Source: Candidatus Aminicenantota bacterium | GTDB taxonomy: Bacteria; Acidobacteriota; Aminicenantia; UBA2199 | Length of the DNA stretch: 16,039 bases | NCBI GenBank assembly: GCA_030620255.1 | Contig: JAUXFB010000004.1 | Coordinates: 1 to 16,039, forward strand | Reading direction: 5' to 3' | Shown: piece by piece, positions 6,560-14,211 of the stretch | Position numbering within the stretch: the stretch's first letter is position 1 | How the letters are laid out: every line of letters starts with the position of its first letter | The notes under the pieces: model-generated | What the model was told of the DNA's origin: nothing | Seen by the model: the letters and a program-made list of their open reading frames with translations, nothing else | The model's database searches: none | Made by a program: the position numbers and the translations under genes

Positions 6560-6584
6560 GGGTTTGATTTATCAAACCCTTTTT
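6560..6584 (+). terminator. Rho-independent terminator with no gene upstream
   Basis: A perfect 9-bp stem, GGGTTTGAT (6560-6568) and ATCAAACCC (6571-6579), is followed by TTTTT. It works only on the plus strand, yet the nearest upstream gene is on the minus strand. It may be the relic end of a lost gene, the end of a small RNA, or a barrier to antisense transcription. Confidence 0.6.
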
Positions 6585-6686
6585 ATCTATTTTTGCATTA
6601 TATTTCAGAGTATAATTATTTAGATAGAAAAAAAATATTTTGTAAATTGTATGAATTAACACAGGAGGAGATAAAGAACTGGACTA

Positions 6687-6755
6687 ATGGTTGATTGGTT
6701 GAATGGTTTAGTAGTTTTTTTTCTTTCCACAATTTTATATATTTCTATAATTTGA
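6687..6755 (+). CDS. possible 22-residue hydrophobic peptide
   Basis: An ATG at 6687 opens 22 codons, with 'MVDWLNGLVVFFLSTILYI' as the first part, ending at TGA. The product would be a single membrane-spanning peptide. An AGGAGGAG lies upstream but 16 bases away, longer than optimal, and TATAAT lies at 6611. The frame covers a short tandem repeat, so it may be a chance ORF. Confidence 0.2.
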   Translation: MVDWLNGLVVFFLSTILYISII

Positions 6756-6756
6756 A

Positions 6757-6785
6757 TTGAAATTTACATTTTTTTTTGCTATGTT
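6757..6785 (+). promoter_or_regulatory. promoter of the nfnAB operon
   Basis: TTGAAA (6757-6762), 17-base spacer including a long T tract, TATGTT (6780-6785). The start would be near 6792, about 22 bases before ATG 6814, leaving room for the CGGAGG site at 6801-6806. Confidence 0.55.
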
Positions 6786-6813
6786 ATTCAATTAATAAAT
6801 CGGAGGTAAGTTT

Positions 6814-7641
6814 ATGTACAAAGTTATTGAAAAAACAGTTTTATCAGAAAATGTAGCAAAATTGATCATAGAAAACAAAACAATAGCAAAAAACAGAAAA
6901 CCCGGACAATTCGTAATCATAAAAATGGGAGAAATAGGAGAACGAATTCCTCTTACAATTGCAGACTCTGATACTGAAAAAGGCACGATCACAATAATTG
7001 TGCAAAAAGTAGGCACCTCCTCTCATAAATTATTCAATTTAAATGCAGGAGACCATATCTCCGATCTTGTAGGTCCTTTAGGACAACCAACAGAGATAGA
7101 AAAAGTTGGTACAATTATTGCTGCTGGAGGTGGAGTTGGAGTTGCCCCACTCTATCCTATTGCTAAAGCATTCAAAGAAGCTGGTAATAAATTAATAACA
7201 ATACTTGCTGCAAGAACTAAAGATTTAATAATCCTGGAAAATGAAATGAAAGAATTTGCAGACGAGTTTATGATTATGACTGATGATGGGTCATATGGGA
7301 AAAAAGGGCTGATCACTGCTGGAATAGAAGAGATTATAAATAGAGAAAAAGTAGATATGGTGATTTGTTTGGGACCTGCAATAATGATGAAATTCATAGC
7401 ATTATTAACAAGAAAACATAATATTCATACTATTGCCAGTTTAAATACAATAATGGTTGATGGCACTGGTATGTGTGGAGCTTGCAGAGTAACTGTAGGG
7501 GGAAAAACAAAATTTGTTTGTGTAGATGGTCCTGAATTTAATGCTCATGAAGTTGACTTTGATGAAATGTTGAAGCGATTAAATGCATATAAAAAAGAAG
7601 AAGAAACTTCCTATTCAAAATATTTGAAAGACCTTAAATAA
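6814..7641 (+). CDS. nfnA: NfnA-type subunit of NADH-dependent ferredoxin:NADP oxidoreductase (sulfide dehydrogenase subunit family)
   Basis: 275 residues, normal length for the family. It has a ferredoxin-reductase-like FAD domain (flavin motif 'RIPLTIAD', residues 44-51), an NAD(H)-binding domain ('AAGGGVGVAPLYPIAKA', from ~103) and a C-terminal [2Fe-2S] site with Asp216, Cys221, Cys224 and Cys236. The Asp plus three Cys set is as known for Thermotoga NfnA. With the B subunit 10 bases downstream it forms the cytosolic complex that bifurcates electrons between NADH, ferredoxin and NADPH. The same family also includes archaeal sulfide dehydrogenase (SudB) and dihydroorotate dehydrogenase electron-transfer subunits; the neighbour excludes the latter. 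Strong CGGAGG site seven bases before ATG. The first 45 codons are rich in AAA/ATA. Confidence 0.88.
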   Translation: MYKVIEKTVLSENVAKLIIENKTIAKNRKPGQFVIIKMGEIGERIPLTIADSDTEKGTITIIVQKVGTSSHKLFNLNAGDHISDLVGPLGQPTEIEKVGTIIAAGGGVGVAPLYPIAKAFKEAGNKLITILAARTKDLIILENEMKEFADEFMIMTDDGSYGKKGLITAGIEEIINREKVDMVICLGPAIMMKFIALLTRKHNIHTIASLNTIMVDGTGMCGACRVTVGGKTKFVCVDGPEFNAHEVDFDEMLKRLNAYKKEEETSYSKYLKDLK

Positions 7642-7651
7642 GGAGAGAATA

Positions 7652-9127
7652 ATGTCTGTAGATTATGAAGCTTTAAAAAAAGATAGAGCTCAAGAATGGA
7701 GAGAAAATTTAAGAAAAGGCATGTCAGCAAAAGAAAGAACTCAGATCGAACGTGTAAAAATGCCAGAAAATGAACCTCTTAAAAGAAACAAAAATTTTAA
7801 TGAAGTTAATAAAGGATTATCAGAAAAACAGGCAATCCTTGAAGCTAAAAGATGTCTTGATTGTCCAACCCCTACATGCATATCAGGCTGTCCTGTTAAT
7901 ATTGATATACCTGGTTTTATAAAACAGATTGAAAAAGGTGATTTTTTAGAATCTGCAAAGATTTTAAAAGATACAAATGCTCTTCCTGCAGTTTGTGGAA
8001 GGGTATGTCCTCAGGAAAACCAATGTGAATTACAATGTATTTATAATAAAATGAAAAAACCTTCAGTTGCAATAGGACATCTTGAAAGATTTGCTTCAGA
8101 TTATGAACGAAATACAGGTGAAATTTCAATACCCAAGGTCGCTAAAAGCAACAATATTAAAATTGCTGTTATAGGTTCAGGACCTTCAGGATTAACCTTT
8201 GCAGGTGAGATGTGCAAACTTGGTTATGAAGTTACAATATTCGAAGCATTGCACGAATTCGGTGGTGTTCTTGTTTATGGAATTCCAGAGTTCAGACTTC
8301 CGAAAAAGGTCGTAAGAGCAGAAATAAATACACTTGAAAAGATGGGTGTAAAATTTGTAAAAAACTTTATTGTAGGAAGAAGTGCTGGATTAGATGAACT
8401 AAAGGATCAAGGCTTTCAAGGCTTCTTTGTAGGTAGCGGAGCTGGGCTTCCAAGATTTATGAATGTTCCTGGTGAAAATTTGGTAAACATCTATTCTTCA
8501 AATGAATATCTTACAAGAGTTAATCTTATGAAAGCTTATAAATTCCCAGAATATGATACTCCAATAATTAAGGCAAAAAGAGTTGCAGTTATAGGTGGTG
8601 GAAACACTGCTATGGATTCTGTTAGAACAGCAAAAAGACTGGGTGCTGAACGCGCTATGATCATATACAGGAGATCTGAACAAGAGATGCCTGCAAGAAT
8701 TGAAGAGGTCCATCATGCTAAAGAAGAGGGTATCAAGTTTTTAATTCTAACAAATCCTGTTGAATATATAGGAGATTCAGAAGATAAAGTTAAACAAATT
8801 AAAGTTCAAAAAATGGAACTTGGGGAACCTGATGATTCAGGAAGAAGACGACCACAGCCAATCGCCGGTTCTGAATATTTAATTGATATTGATATCGTTG
8901 TAGTTGGAATTGGAACTTCACCAAATCCCCTTATACCTCAAACTATAAAAGGTATTGATGTTACAAGATGGGGAACACTTGTAGTAAATGAAGAAACAAT
9001 GCAGACATCGATTCCCTATATTTTTGCTGGAGGTGACATAGTAAGAGGAGGCGCAACTGTTATACTTGCTATGGGAGACGGAAAAAAAGCTGCTGAATCA
9101 GCACATAAATATTTTATAAATAAATAA
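7652..9127 (+). CDS. nfnB: NfnB-type subunit of ferredoxin:NADP oxidoreductase (GltD-like flavoprotein)
   Basis: 491 residues. The N-terminal alpha-helical domain holds two [4Fe-4S] sites: C68, C71, C76, C80 and C115, C119, C125, C129. Two Rossmann folds follow: FAD-binding 'AVIGSGPSGLTFAGEM' (from ~172) and NADPH-binding 'VAVIGGGNTAMDS', then 'IFAGGDIVRGGATVILAMG' closing the FAD site. This is the glutamate synthase small-subunit/NADPH-dependent oxidoreductase family. Pairing with the NfnA-type gene in the same operon points to NfnB rather than to a glutamate synthase partner; no large GltB-type subunit is present. Ribosome binding site AGGAGAG. No clear terminator follows; 130 bases separate it from gdhA, which has its own promoter. 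Role: NADPH supply from NADH and reduced ferredoxin, or the reverse. Confidence 0.88.
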   Translation: MSVDYEALKKDRAQEWRENLRKGMSAKERTQIERVKMPENEPLKRNKNFNEVNKGLSEKQAILEAKRCLDCPTPTCISGCPVNIDIPGFIKQIEKGDFLESAKILKDTNALPAVCGRVCPQENQCELQCIYNKMKKPSVAIGHLERFASDYERNTGEISIPKVAKSNNIKIAVIGSGPSGLTFAGEMCKLGYEVTIFEALHEFGGVLVYGIPEFRLPKKVVRAEINTLEKMGVKFVKNFIVGRSAGLDELKDQGFQGFFVGSGAGLPRFMNVPGENLVNIYSSNEYLTRVNLMKAYKFPEYDTPIIKAKRVAVIGGGNTAMDSVRTAKRLGAERAMIIYRRSEQEMPARIEEVHHAKEEGIKFLILTNPVEYIGDSEDKVKQIKVQKMELGEPDDSGRRRPQPIAGSEYLIDIDIVVVGIGTSPNPLIPQTIKGIDVTRWGTLVVNEETMQTSIPYIFAGGDIVRGGATVILAMGDGKKAAESAHKYFINK

Positions 9128-9164
9128 ACACAATAAATTAAATCACATTTTATAAAAAATTTAG

Positions 9165-9193
9165 TTGACTTTATCAATACTAATAATTAAAAT
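9165..9193 (+). promoter_or_regulatory. promoter of gdhA
   Basis: TTGACT (9165-9170), 17-base spacer, TAAAAT (9188-9193), preceded by an A/T-rich UP-like tract. The leader would be about 58 bases and contains the inverted repeat at 9215-9237. Confidence 0.55.
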
Positions 9194-9214
9194 AAATCTT
9201 AAAATTTAAAAAGA

Positions 9215-9237
9215 TTTTATTGTTATTTACAATAAAA
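9215..9237. promoter_or_regulatory. inverted repeat in the gdhA leader
   Basis: TTTTATTGT (9215-9223) and ACAATAAAA (9229-9237) form a perfect 9-bp dyad with a 5-base loop. It lies between the predicted promoter and the AGGAGG site at 9245-9250. It could be an operator or an RNA hairpin affecting translation or stability. AT-rich, so tentative. Confidence 0.4.
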
Positions 9238-9257
9238 ACTAATTAGGAGGAAAATTA

Positions 9258-10613
9258 ATGTCTTATCTTAAAGAAGTTATTGCAAAATTAAAAGAGAAAA
9301 ACCCTGCAGAACCTGAGTTTCACCAGGCAGCTGAGGAGGTTATGGAAACTTTAGAACCCACAGTTGAAAAGCATCCAGAATTTGTAAAAGCAGCTATCTA
9401 TGAAAGAATTGTTGAGCCTGATAGAGTTATTATGTTCAGAGTTCCATGGGTAGATGACAGAGGTAAGGTTCATGTGAATAAAGGGTTCAGAGTTCAATTT
9501 AACAATGCAATCGGACCTTATAAGGGTGGCTTAAGATTTCATCCTTCAGTAAATCTTGGAATTATTAAATTTTTAGGATTTGAACAGATCTTTAAAAATT
9601 CTTTAACAACTCTACCAATAGGTGGTGGAAAAGGTGGTTCTGATTTTGATCCAAAGGGAAAATCCGATGGAGAAGTTATGAAGTTTTGTTATTCATTTAT
9701 GAGAGAACTTTACAGATATTTGGGTCCGGATACAGATGTTCCTGCGGGCGACATTGGAGTTGGAGGAAGAGAAATAGGCTATCTTTTTGGTTTTTACAAA
9801 AAGATCAAAAACGAGCACACAGGTGTTTTTACTGGAAAGGGAAGAGAATGGGGCGGAAGCCTTATAAGACCTGAAGCTACTGGTTATGGTGCTGTATACT
9901 ATGCTGCAGAAATGCTTGCAACAAGAAATGATGATTTTAAAGGTAAATATGTTGCAATAAGTGGTTCTGGAAATGTTGCTCAATATGCAACACAGAAAGT
10001 TAATGAACTTGGAGGAATACCAATTACCCTTTCTGATTCAAGTGGAACTATTGTTGACATGGATGGGATCAAAGGCGAGAAATGGGATTTTGTAATGAAT
10101 TTAAAGAATGTTAAAAGAGGAAGAATAAAAGAATATGCAGAAAAGTATAATGTCAAATACTATGAAGGAAAGAGTGTATGGGATGTTATTAAAGAAGAAG
10201 GAGTAAAAGTTGATATTGCTTTACCATGTGCAACTCAAAATGAAATTAACAAGGAACAAGCACAGGGTTTAGTTAATAATGGATGTATTTGTTTATCAGA
10301 AGGTGCAAATATGCCTTCAGATCTTGAAGCCATAAATATATATATGGATAACAACATTCTTTATGGACCTGGAAAAGCAGCAAATGCTGGAGGTGTTTCT
10401 GTTTCAGGCCTTGAAATGAGTCAGAACAGTTTAAGATTAAGCTGGACTCGTGAAGAGGTTGACAATCATCTTCAAAGGATCATGAAAAGTATTCATAAAG
10501 CATCTCTTGAAGCAGCAGAAGCATATGGAGACCCTGGAAACTACATGATGGGAGCAAATATAGCAGGATTTATTAAGGTTGCAAAAACTATGCTTGCTTA
10601 TGGTGTGATTTAA
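9258..10613 (+). CDS. gdhA: NADP-type glutamate dehydrogenase
   Basis: 451 residues, the normal size of hexameric bacterial GdhA. It interconverts glutamate with 2-oxoglutarate and ammonium. Visible motifs: substrate region 'GPYKGGLRFHPSVNLGIIKF', catalytic Lys125 in 'PIGGGKGGSDFDPKGKSD', Asp165 in 'DVPAGDIGVGGREIG', and the dinucleotide fold 'ISGSGNVAQYA' (from ~234). The loop after the second strand of that fold is 'LSDSSG', close to the 'SDSSG' of E. coli GdhA, arguing for NADP(H). The start is set by AGGAGG seven bases upstream. It has its own promoter and a strong terminator. The NfnAB operon immediately upstream makes or uses NADPH, which fits either ammonium assimilation or amino-acid fermentation. 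Confidence 0.95.
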   Translation: MSYLKEVIAKLKEKNPAEPEFHQAAEEVMETLEPTVEKHPEFVKAAIYERIVEPDRVIMFRVPWVDDRGKVHVNKGFRVQFNNAIGPYKGGLRFHPSVNLGIIKFLGFEQIFKNSLTTLPIGGGKGGSDFDPKGKSDGEVMKFCYSFMRELYRYLGPDTDVPAGDIGVGGREIGYLFGFYKKIKNEHTGVFTGKGREWGGSLIRPEATGYGAVYYAAEMLATRNDDFKGKYVAISGSGNVAQYATQKVNELGGIPITLSDSSGTIVDMDGIKGEKWDFVMNLKNVKRGRIKEYAEKYNVKYYEGKSVWDVIKEEGVKVDIALPCATQNEINKEQAQGLVNNGCICLSEGANMPSDLEAINIYMDNNILYGPGKAANAGGVSVSGLEMSQNSLRLSWTREEVDNHLQRIMKSIHKASLEAAEAYGDPGNYMMGANIAGFIKVAKTMLAYGVI

Positions 10614-10628
10614 TATCAATCAAATAAT

Positions 10629-10664
10629 AAAAAAGGGGGAGTTAAAAAACTCCCCCTTTTTTTT
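10629..10664. terminator. strong bidirectional terminator
   Basis: GGGGGAGTT (10635-10643), AAAA loop, AACTCCCCC (10648-10656), flanked by A tract on the left and eight T on the right. It can end gdhA on the plus strand and the aldo/keto reductase on the minus strand, which stops at 10698. Confidence 0.95.
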
Positions 10665-10697
10665 AATCAATCTTTATTTAAATATTCTGCAATGGTC

Positions 10698-12005
10698 TTA
10701 TGCAAGGGATAATTGCTCGTGCGCCATTGTAAGCATACCCTGTACAGGCAAATCATATGGACAAGCTGATTCACATATTCCAGTACAGGAAAAACACTCT
10801 TTTGCATTTGCACCCGGGATCTCAGCATATTTTACCATTGCATACTTTTCCCGTGCCTGAGTTTCAAAATAGTGATTGTAGCGCATAATAGTATTTACCG
10901 GAACATTATTTGGGCATGATGTCTCACATATACCACATGCATGTCTGCAGTACAATTCTCCCCAACTCTTCTTATAAGCAGTAAGTTTTTTCTTCTCCAC
11001 ATAACTCAACCCTGTTCCAGATAGACTTACAAATCGTTCTACATCATTAAAATTTCTCATGGAACAACAAACAGTGCTAACATCAGGATTATCTAAAACA
11101 AAACGGATTGAAGCATCACGTATCTCTTCAGGATTTTTTAAGTTGTACTTTTTTATAAAACCCTCTGCTTTTTCAGCTTTTTGTTTAAACCTTTCTAAAC
11201 CTTTCAAATAGAATTCATTAACTTCCTTTCCCTGTTTTTGTAATTCTTCAATTCTTGCTTTCAAACCATAATATTTCACTACAGGCGTGGTCTTCATAAG
11301 AGCAGTGCCTATATTCTTTTCCTTGCAAACCCGCAATACATGTTCTCCCATATCCATCTGCAAAAAATTGTAAGCCAGAAGAATAACATCAAAGCGCCCA
11401 TCAGCTGCTGCAGCTAAAAGAACCTTTTCCATTGTTTCTTCTGGATCACGAAACCAGAAAGAACCATGATTGGACACACCCACAAATCTTACTCTACCCT
11501 CTTTTTTTAACTGGTCCATAGCTTTGTGAAAGCCCTCTGTTTTCAATACCTTTACTGTTTCTGCACAGTGCATCATCATACAGTCTATATAATCTGTTTG
11601 AAGTTCTTGTAAACATTTGCGTGTTCTTTTCAAAAACCCCTCTTTTGAAACATCCTTTTTAATTTCAAGCTTTGATGTAATAAAGAGTTTTTTACGATCA
11701 CGGTTCTTTATCGCAGAACCGATCACACGTTGATTTCCATAACTCTCAGCAGTATCAATATAATTCACACCTGCATCCAACATTGCATTAATAACTCCCG
11801 CATCATTTAAATAACCTCCCCCAATATCAGATACCTTAAATCCTGTTCGACCCAGAACTCGAAAACTCTTTATTTTCTGGGGTTCTTTCTTCCCTTTTTC
11901 TTCTGATTTAAGCATTGGCTCTTTTACAATCATACCAGCCCCAACAACACCCAAAGCAGAACTTTTTATGAAATTTCTACGATCCATGCCTTTTTTTTCT
12001 AACAT
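10698..12005 (-). CDS. Tat-exported aldo/keto reductase with C-terminal 2x[4Fe-4S] domain
   Basis: 435 residues. The N terminus has a twin-arginine signal ('DRRNFIKSSALGVVGAGMIV', from residue 8), so export as a folded, cofactor-loaded protein is likely. The aldo/keto reductase barrel has the expected tetrad: Asp84 and Tyr89 in 'DTAESYG', Lys112 in 'TSKLEI', His146 in 'MMMHCAE'. A C-terminal ferredoxin-like part has C353, C357, C360, C364-P and C404, C407, C411, C415-P for two [4Fe-4S] clusters. This architecture is common in anaerobes and candidate phyla, but the substrate is generally unknown; the clusters suggest an electron donor other than free NADPH. ATG at 12005 is preferred because AGGAGG lies four bases upstream; an ATG at 11987 directly before the RR motif has only a weak site. 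It is a single-gene unit. Confidence 0.88.
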   Translation of the reverse strand: MLEKKGMDRRNFIKSSALGVVGAGMIVKEPMLKSEEKGKKEPQKIKSFRVLGRTGFKVSDIGGGYLNDAGVINAMLDAGVNYIDTAESYGNQRVIGSAIKNRDRKKLFITSKLEIKKDVSKEGFLKRTRKCLQELQTDYIDCMMMHCAETVKVLKTEGFHKAMDQLKKEGRVRFVGVSNHGSFWFRDPEETMEKVLLAAAADGRFDVILLAYNFLQMDMGEHVLRVCKEKNIGTALMKTTPVVKYYGLKARIEELQKQGKEVNEFYLKGLERFKQKAEKAEGFIKKYNLKNPEEIRDASIRFVLDNPDVSTVCCSMRNFNDVERFVSLSGTGLSYVEKKKLTAYKKSWGELYCRHACGICETSCPNNVPVNTIMRYNHYFETQAREKYAMVKYAEIPGANAKECFSCTGICESACPYDLPVQGMLTMAHEQLSLA

Positions 12006-12027
12006 ATAACCTCCTGTTTTTCATATC

Positions 12028-12059
12028 TAAATCCTGTTTTATCTTACGAACAGGATTTA
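12028..12059. promoter_or_regulatory. 11-bp inverted repeat between divergent genes
   Basis: TAAATCCTGTT (12028-12038) and AACAGGATTTA (12049-12059) are perfect inverted arms around 10 bases. No T-run follows on either strand, so it is unlike a terminator. It lies 22 bases upstream of the reductase ATG and about 22 bases upstream of the -35 of the divergent gene. An operator for a shared regulator is plausible. Confidence 0.45.
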
Positions 12060-12081
12060 AAAAAGTTATAACTTTACCATT

Positions 12082-12110
12082 TTGACAATAAAAATTATAT
12101 ATGATAAATA
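12082..12110 (+). promoter_or_regulatory. promoter of the DDAH-family gene
   Basis: TTGACA (12082-12087), 17-base spacer, TAAATA (12105-12110), with an overlapping TATAAT (12109-12114) at a 21-base spacing. A start near 12117 lies downstream of the ATG at 12101 and therefore supports ATG 12143 as the real start. Confidence 0.55.
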
Positions 12111-12142
12111 TAATTTTTTCCATATTTTCAGGAGAAATTTCT

Positions 12143-12952
12143 ATGTTAAGAAATGAAGGAGATAAATTAACACGTGTAATTGTATGTTCACCCAGTATTG
12201 AATACTTTAATTATAAAAATAGAGTTTTACATAACATCACACAACCTGCTGATAAGAACAAGGCAATAGACCAGCATAATAATCTTAAATCAATACTTGA
12301 AAAATCGGCATGTGAAGTAATTGATGTTCCAGAACTTAAAGATCATCCAAATTCCGTTTTTACAAGAGATGCGTGTCTGTGTACTCCTGCTGGATATATT
12401 AATTTAAGAATGGGACTTAAAACCAGGGTTGGAGAAGATATATGGATGTCACAAACATTAAATTCCCTTGGAGAACCTGAATATGCAAGTGTTAAAGAGC
12501 CTGGAACAGTTGAAGGTGGGGATATTATATTAGCCGGATCAGTTGTTTTTGTTGGACTCTCTAAAAGAACAAATAAGGAAGGTATAAAACAGATTTCAAG
12601 GCTTTTAAATGCTCTGGGCTATGAAGTAAGAACAATAACTGTTCCTTCCCCATATTTACACATTGGAGGCGCTATGAGTGTTATTGGTCCCCAAAGTGTA
12701 CTCTTTTGTAAAAATGTCTTTCCTCATAACTTTTTCTATGGATTTAACAAGATTGAAGTTTCATTCAATACATTTGTAAGTGGGAATGTAATATGTGTTG
12801 GCAATAATGAAATCATAGCAGATATTTCAAATACGGAAGTAATTAATAAACTCAAACATACTGGTATTTATATACATACTATTGACCTGTCAGAGTTTGT
12901 AAAGGGCACAGGCGGACCAAGTTGTCTTATTATGCCTATTGAACGTAAATAA
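12143..12952 (+). CDS. DDAH/amidinotransferase-family hydrolase
   Basis: 269 residues, the usual length of dimethylarginine dimethylaminohydrolases. Guanidine-modifying-enzyme motifs are in place: 'NSVFTRDACL' with Asp76, 'TVEGGDIILAG' with Glu124/Asp127, 'YLHIGGAMSV' with His173, and the nucleophile Cys261 in 'GTGGPSCLIMP'. Such enzymes hydrolyse N-methylated arginines to citrulline and methylamines, or related guanidino compounds such as arginine; the exact substrate is not decided by sequence. The start at 12143 has AGGAG eight bases upstream; an in-frame ATG at 12101 has no ribosome binding site and lies before the predicted transcript start. It converges with kbl, 12 bases apart, with no clear terminator between. 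Cytosolic, single gene. Confidence 0.85.
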   Translation: MLRNEGDKLTRVIVCSPSIEYFNYKNRVLHNITQPADKNKAIDQHNNLKSILEKSACEVIDVPELKDHPNSVFTRDACLCTPAGYINLRMGLKTRVGEDIWMSQTLNSLGEPEYASVKEPGTVEGGDIILAGSVVFVGLSKRTNKEGIKQISRLLNALGYEVRTITVPSPYLHIGGAMSVIGPQSVLFCKNVFPHNFFYGFNKIEVSFNTFVSGNVICVGNNEIIADISNTEVINKLKHTGIYIHTIDLSEFVKGTGGPSCLIMPIERK

Positions 12953-12964
12953 AAATGCCTTATC

Positions 12965-14185
12965 TTAAATAACTTTGTGTTTTTTACCTATTTTTTCAAA
13001 AGCATTAATAGCTTTTTCTAAATCTTCCTTACTATGAGCTGCTGAGATCTGAACCCTTATTCTTGCCTGACCTTTTGGTACAACTGGATAAAAGAAACCA
13101 ATAACATAAATACCCTCATCATATAGGTCCTTTGATATCTCTTGAGCTAATTGTGCATCATTTTCATATTTTCCAAACATAACAGGTACTATTGGATGTA
13201 CTCCTTTTACAATATCAAATCCCAATGCATTCATCTTTTCTCTGAAATATTTTGTATTTTCTCTTAATTTCACTCGTAAATCATTACTTTCATCCAGAAG
13301 TTTAAATGCTGCAATTGAAGCACCAACTATTGCTGGTGCAACTGTATTTGAAAATAAATAAGGTCTTGATCTCTGTCTTAATATCTCAATAATTTCTTTT
13401 CTTCCTGTTGTAAAACCTCCAGATGCACCTCCCATAGCTTTTCCAAGGGTTGAAGTAATAATATCAACTTTGCCTAAAACTCCATTATACTCAACTGCAC
13501 CCCTGCCCCTTTCACCAAAAAACCCTGTAGCATGAGAATCATCAACCATAACCATTGCATCATATTTTTCTCCCAGCTCAACCAGTCCCTTTACATTTCC
13601 AACATCTCCATCCATAGAAAACACACCATCAGTAGCAATAATAATATTATTTGCATTGTTTTCACGTGCTTCTTTTAATTTCTCTTCCAATACATTCATA
13701 TCTGCATGAGCAAAAACATATCTTTTTGCTTTACACAGTCTAATTCCATCAATTATACTTGCATGGTTTAAAGCATCAGAAATAATCGCATCATTAGGTC
13801 CTAATAAAGTTTCAAATAGACCCCCATTTGCATCAAAGCACGAGGTATATAAAATTGTATCCTCTGTTTCATAAAATTTAGCTATTACTTTTTCTAATTC
13901 CTTGTGAATATTCTGAGTTCCGCAAATAAACCTGACTGATGAAAGCCCAAAACCATATTTATCAAGAGTTTTATGTGCTGCTTCAATCATCTTTGGATTA
14001 TTAGCTAAACCCAGATAATTATTAGCACAAAAGTTTAAAACCTTTTTTGGTGCAGAACCTTCAGGAAAACTTACATCAATATTGGCTTTCTGATCAGAAA
14101 GAATAATTCTCTCATCCTTATAAAGTCCTGAATCCCTGATCCCTTGAATCTCATTTTTTAAATATTCCCTTGTTCTTTTAAACAT
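12965..14185 (-). CDS. kbl: glycine C-acetyltransferase (2-amino-3-ketobutyrate CoA ligase) or close oxoamine synthase
   Basis: 406 residues, collinear with E. coli Kbl as I recall it: 'NFCANNYLGLANNP', 'SVRFICGTQNIHKELE', 'SCFDANGGLFETLLG', 'DALNHASIIDGIRLCKAKRY', 'MVDDSHATGFFGERGRG' and the PLP lysine in 'TSTLGKAMGGASGG' (Lys249; Asp215 and His218 bind PLP). The canonical reaction joins glycine and acetyl-CoA to 2-amino-3-oxobutyrate, or cleaves it after threonine dehydrogenase. No threonine dehydrogenase is nearby. It is instead the last gene of an operon with a second oxoamine synthase and an acyl carrier protein, so an acyl-ACP or lipid role is possible. AAGGAG lies seven bases before ATG; 26 bases separate it from the upstream gene. 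Confidence 0.85.
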   Translation of the reverse strand: MFKRTREYLKNEIQGIRDSGLYKDERIILSDQKANIDVSFPEGSAPKKVLNFCANNYLGLANNPKMIEAAHKTLDKYGFGLSSVRFICGTQNIHKELEKVIAKFYETEDTILYTSCFDANGGLFETLLGPNDAIISDALNHASIIDGIRLCKAKRYVFAHADMNVLEEKLKEARENNANNIIIATDGVFSMDGDVGNVKGLVELGEKYDAMVMVDDSHATGFFGERGRGAVEYNGVLGKVDIITSTLGKAMGGASGGFTTGRKEIIEILRQRSRPYLFSNTVAPAIVGASIAAFKLLDESNDLRVKLRENTKYFREKMNALGFDIVKGVHPIVPVMFGKYENDAQLAQEISKDLYDEGIYVIGFFYPVVPKGQARIRVQISAAHSKEDLEKAINAFEKIGKKHKVI

Positions 14186-14211
14186 GTTTCACTCCTTTTT
14201 TGATTTTATAA

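Larger units (their letters stand above)
6418..6813. other. gene-poor junction between accessory block and nfn operon
   Basis: 396 bases without a convincing gene. Contents in order: leader and promoter of the minus-strand lipoprotein gene (to 6509); a plus-strand terminator hairpin (6560-6584); TATAAT at 6611 and a strong AGGAGGAG at 6663-6670 with no well-spaced gene; three tandem 8-base units (6688-6711) inside a possible 22-codon ORF; and the promoter and ribosome binding site of the nfn operon (6757-6806). Confidence 0.7.

Noticed and set aside
9693..9983. Minus-strand open frame within gdhA
   Set aside because: Antisense shadow of a highly conserved gene, without start signals.
12101..12142. 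Upstream in-frame ATG (12101) as start of the DDAH-family gene
   Set aside because: No ribosome binding site, and it lies before the transcript start implied by TTGACA-17-TAAATA; the added residues are not family-like.
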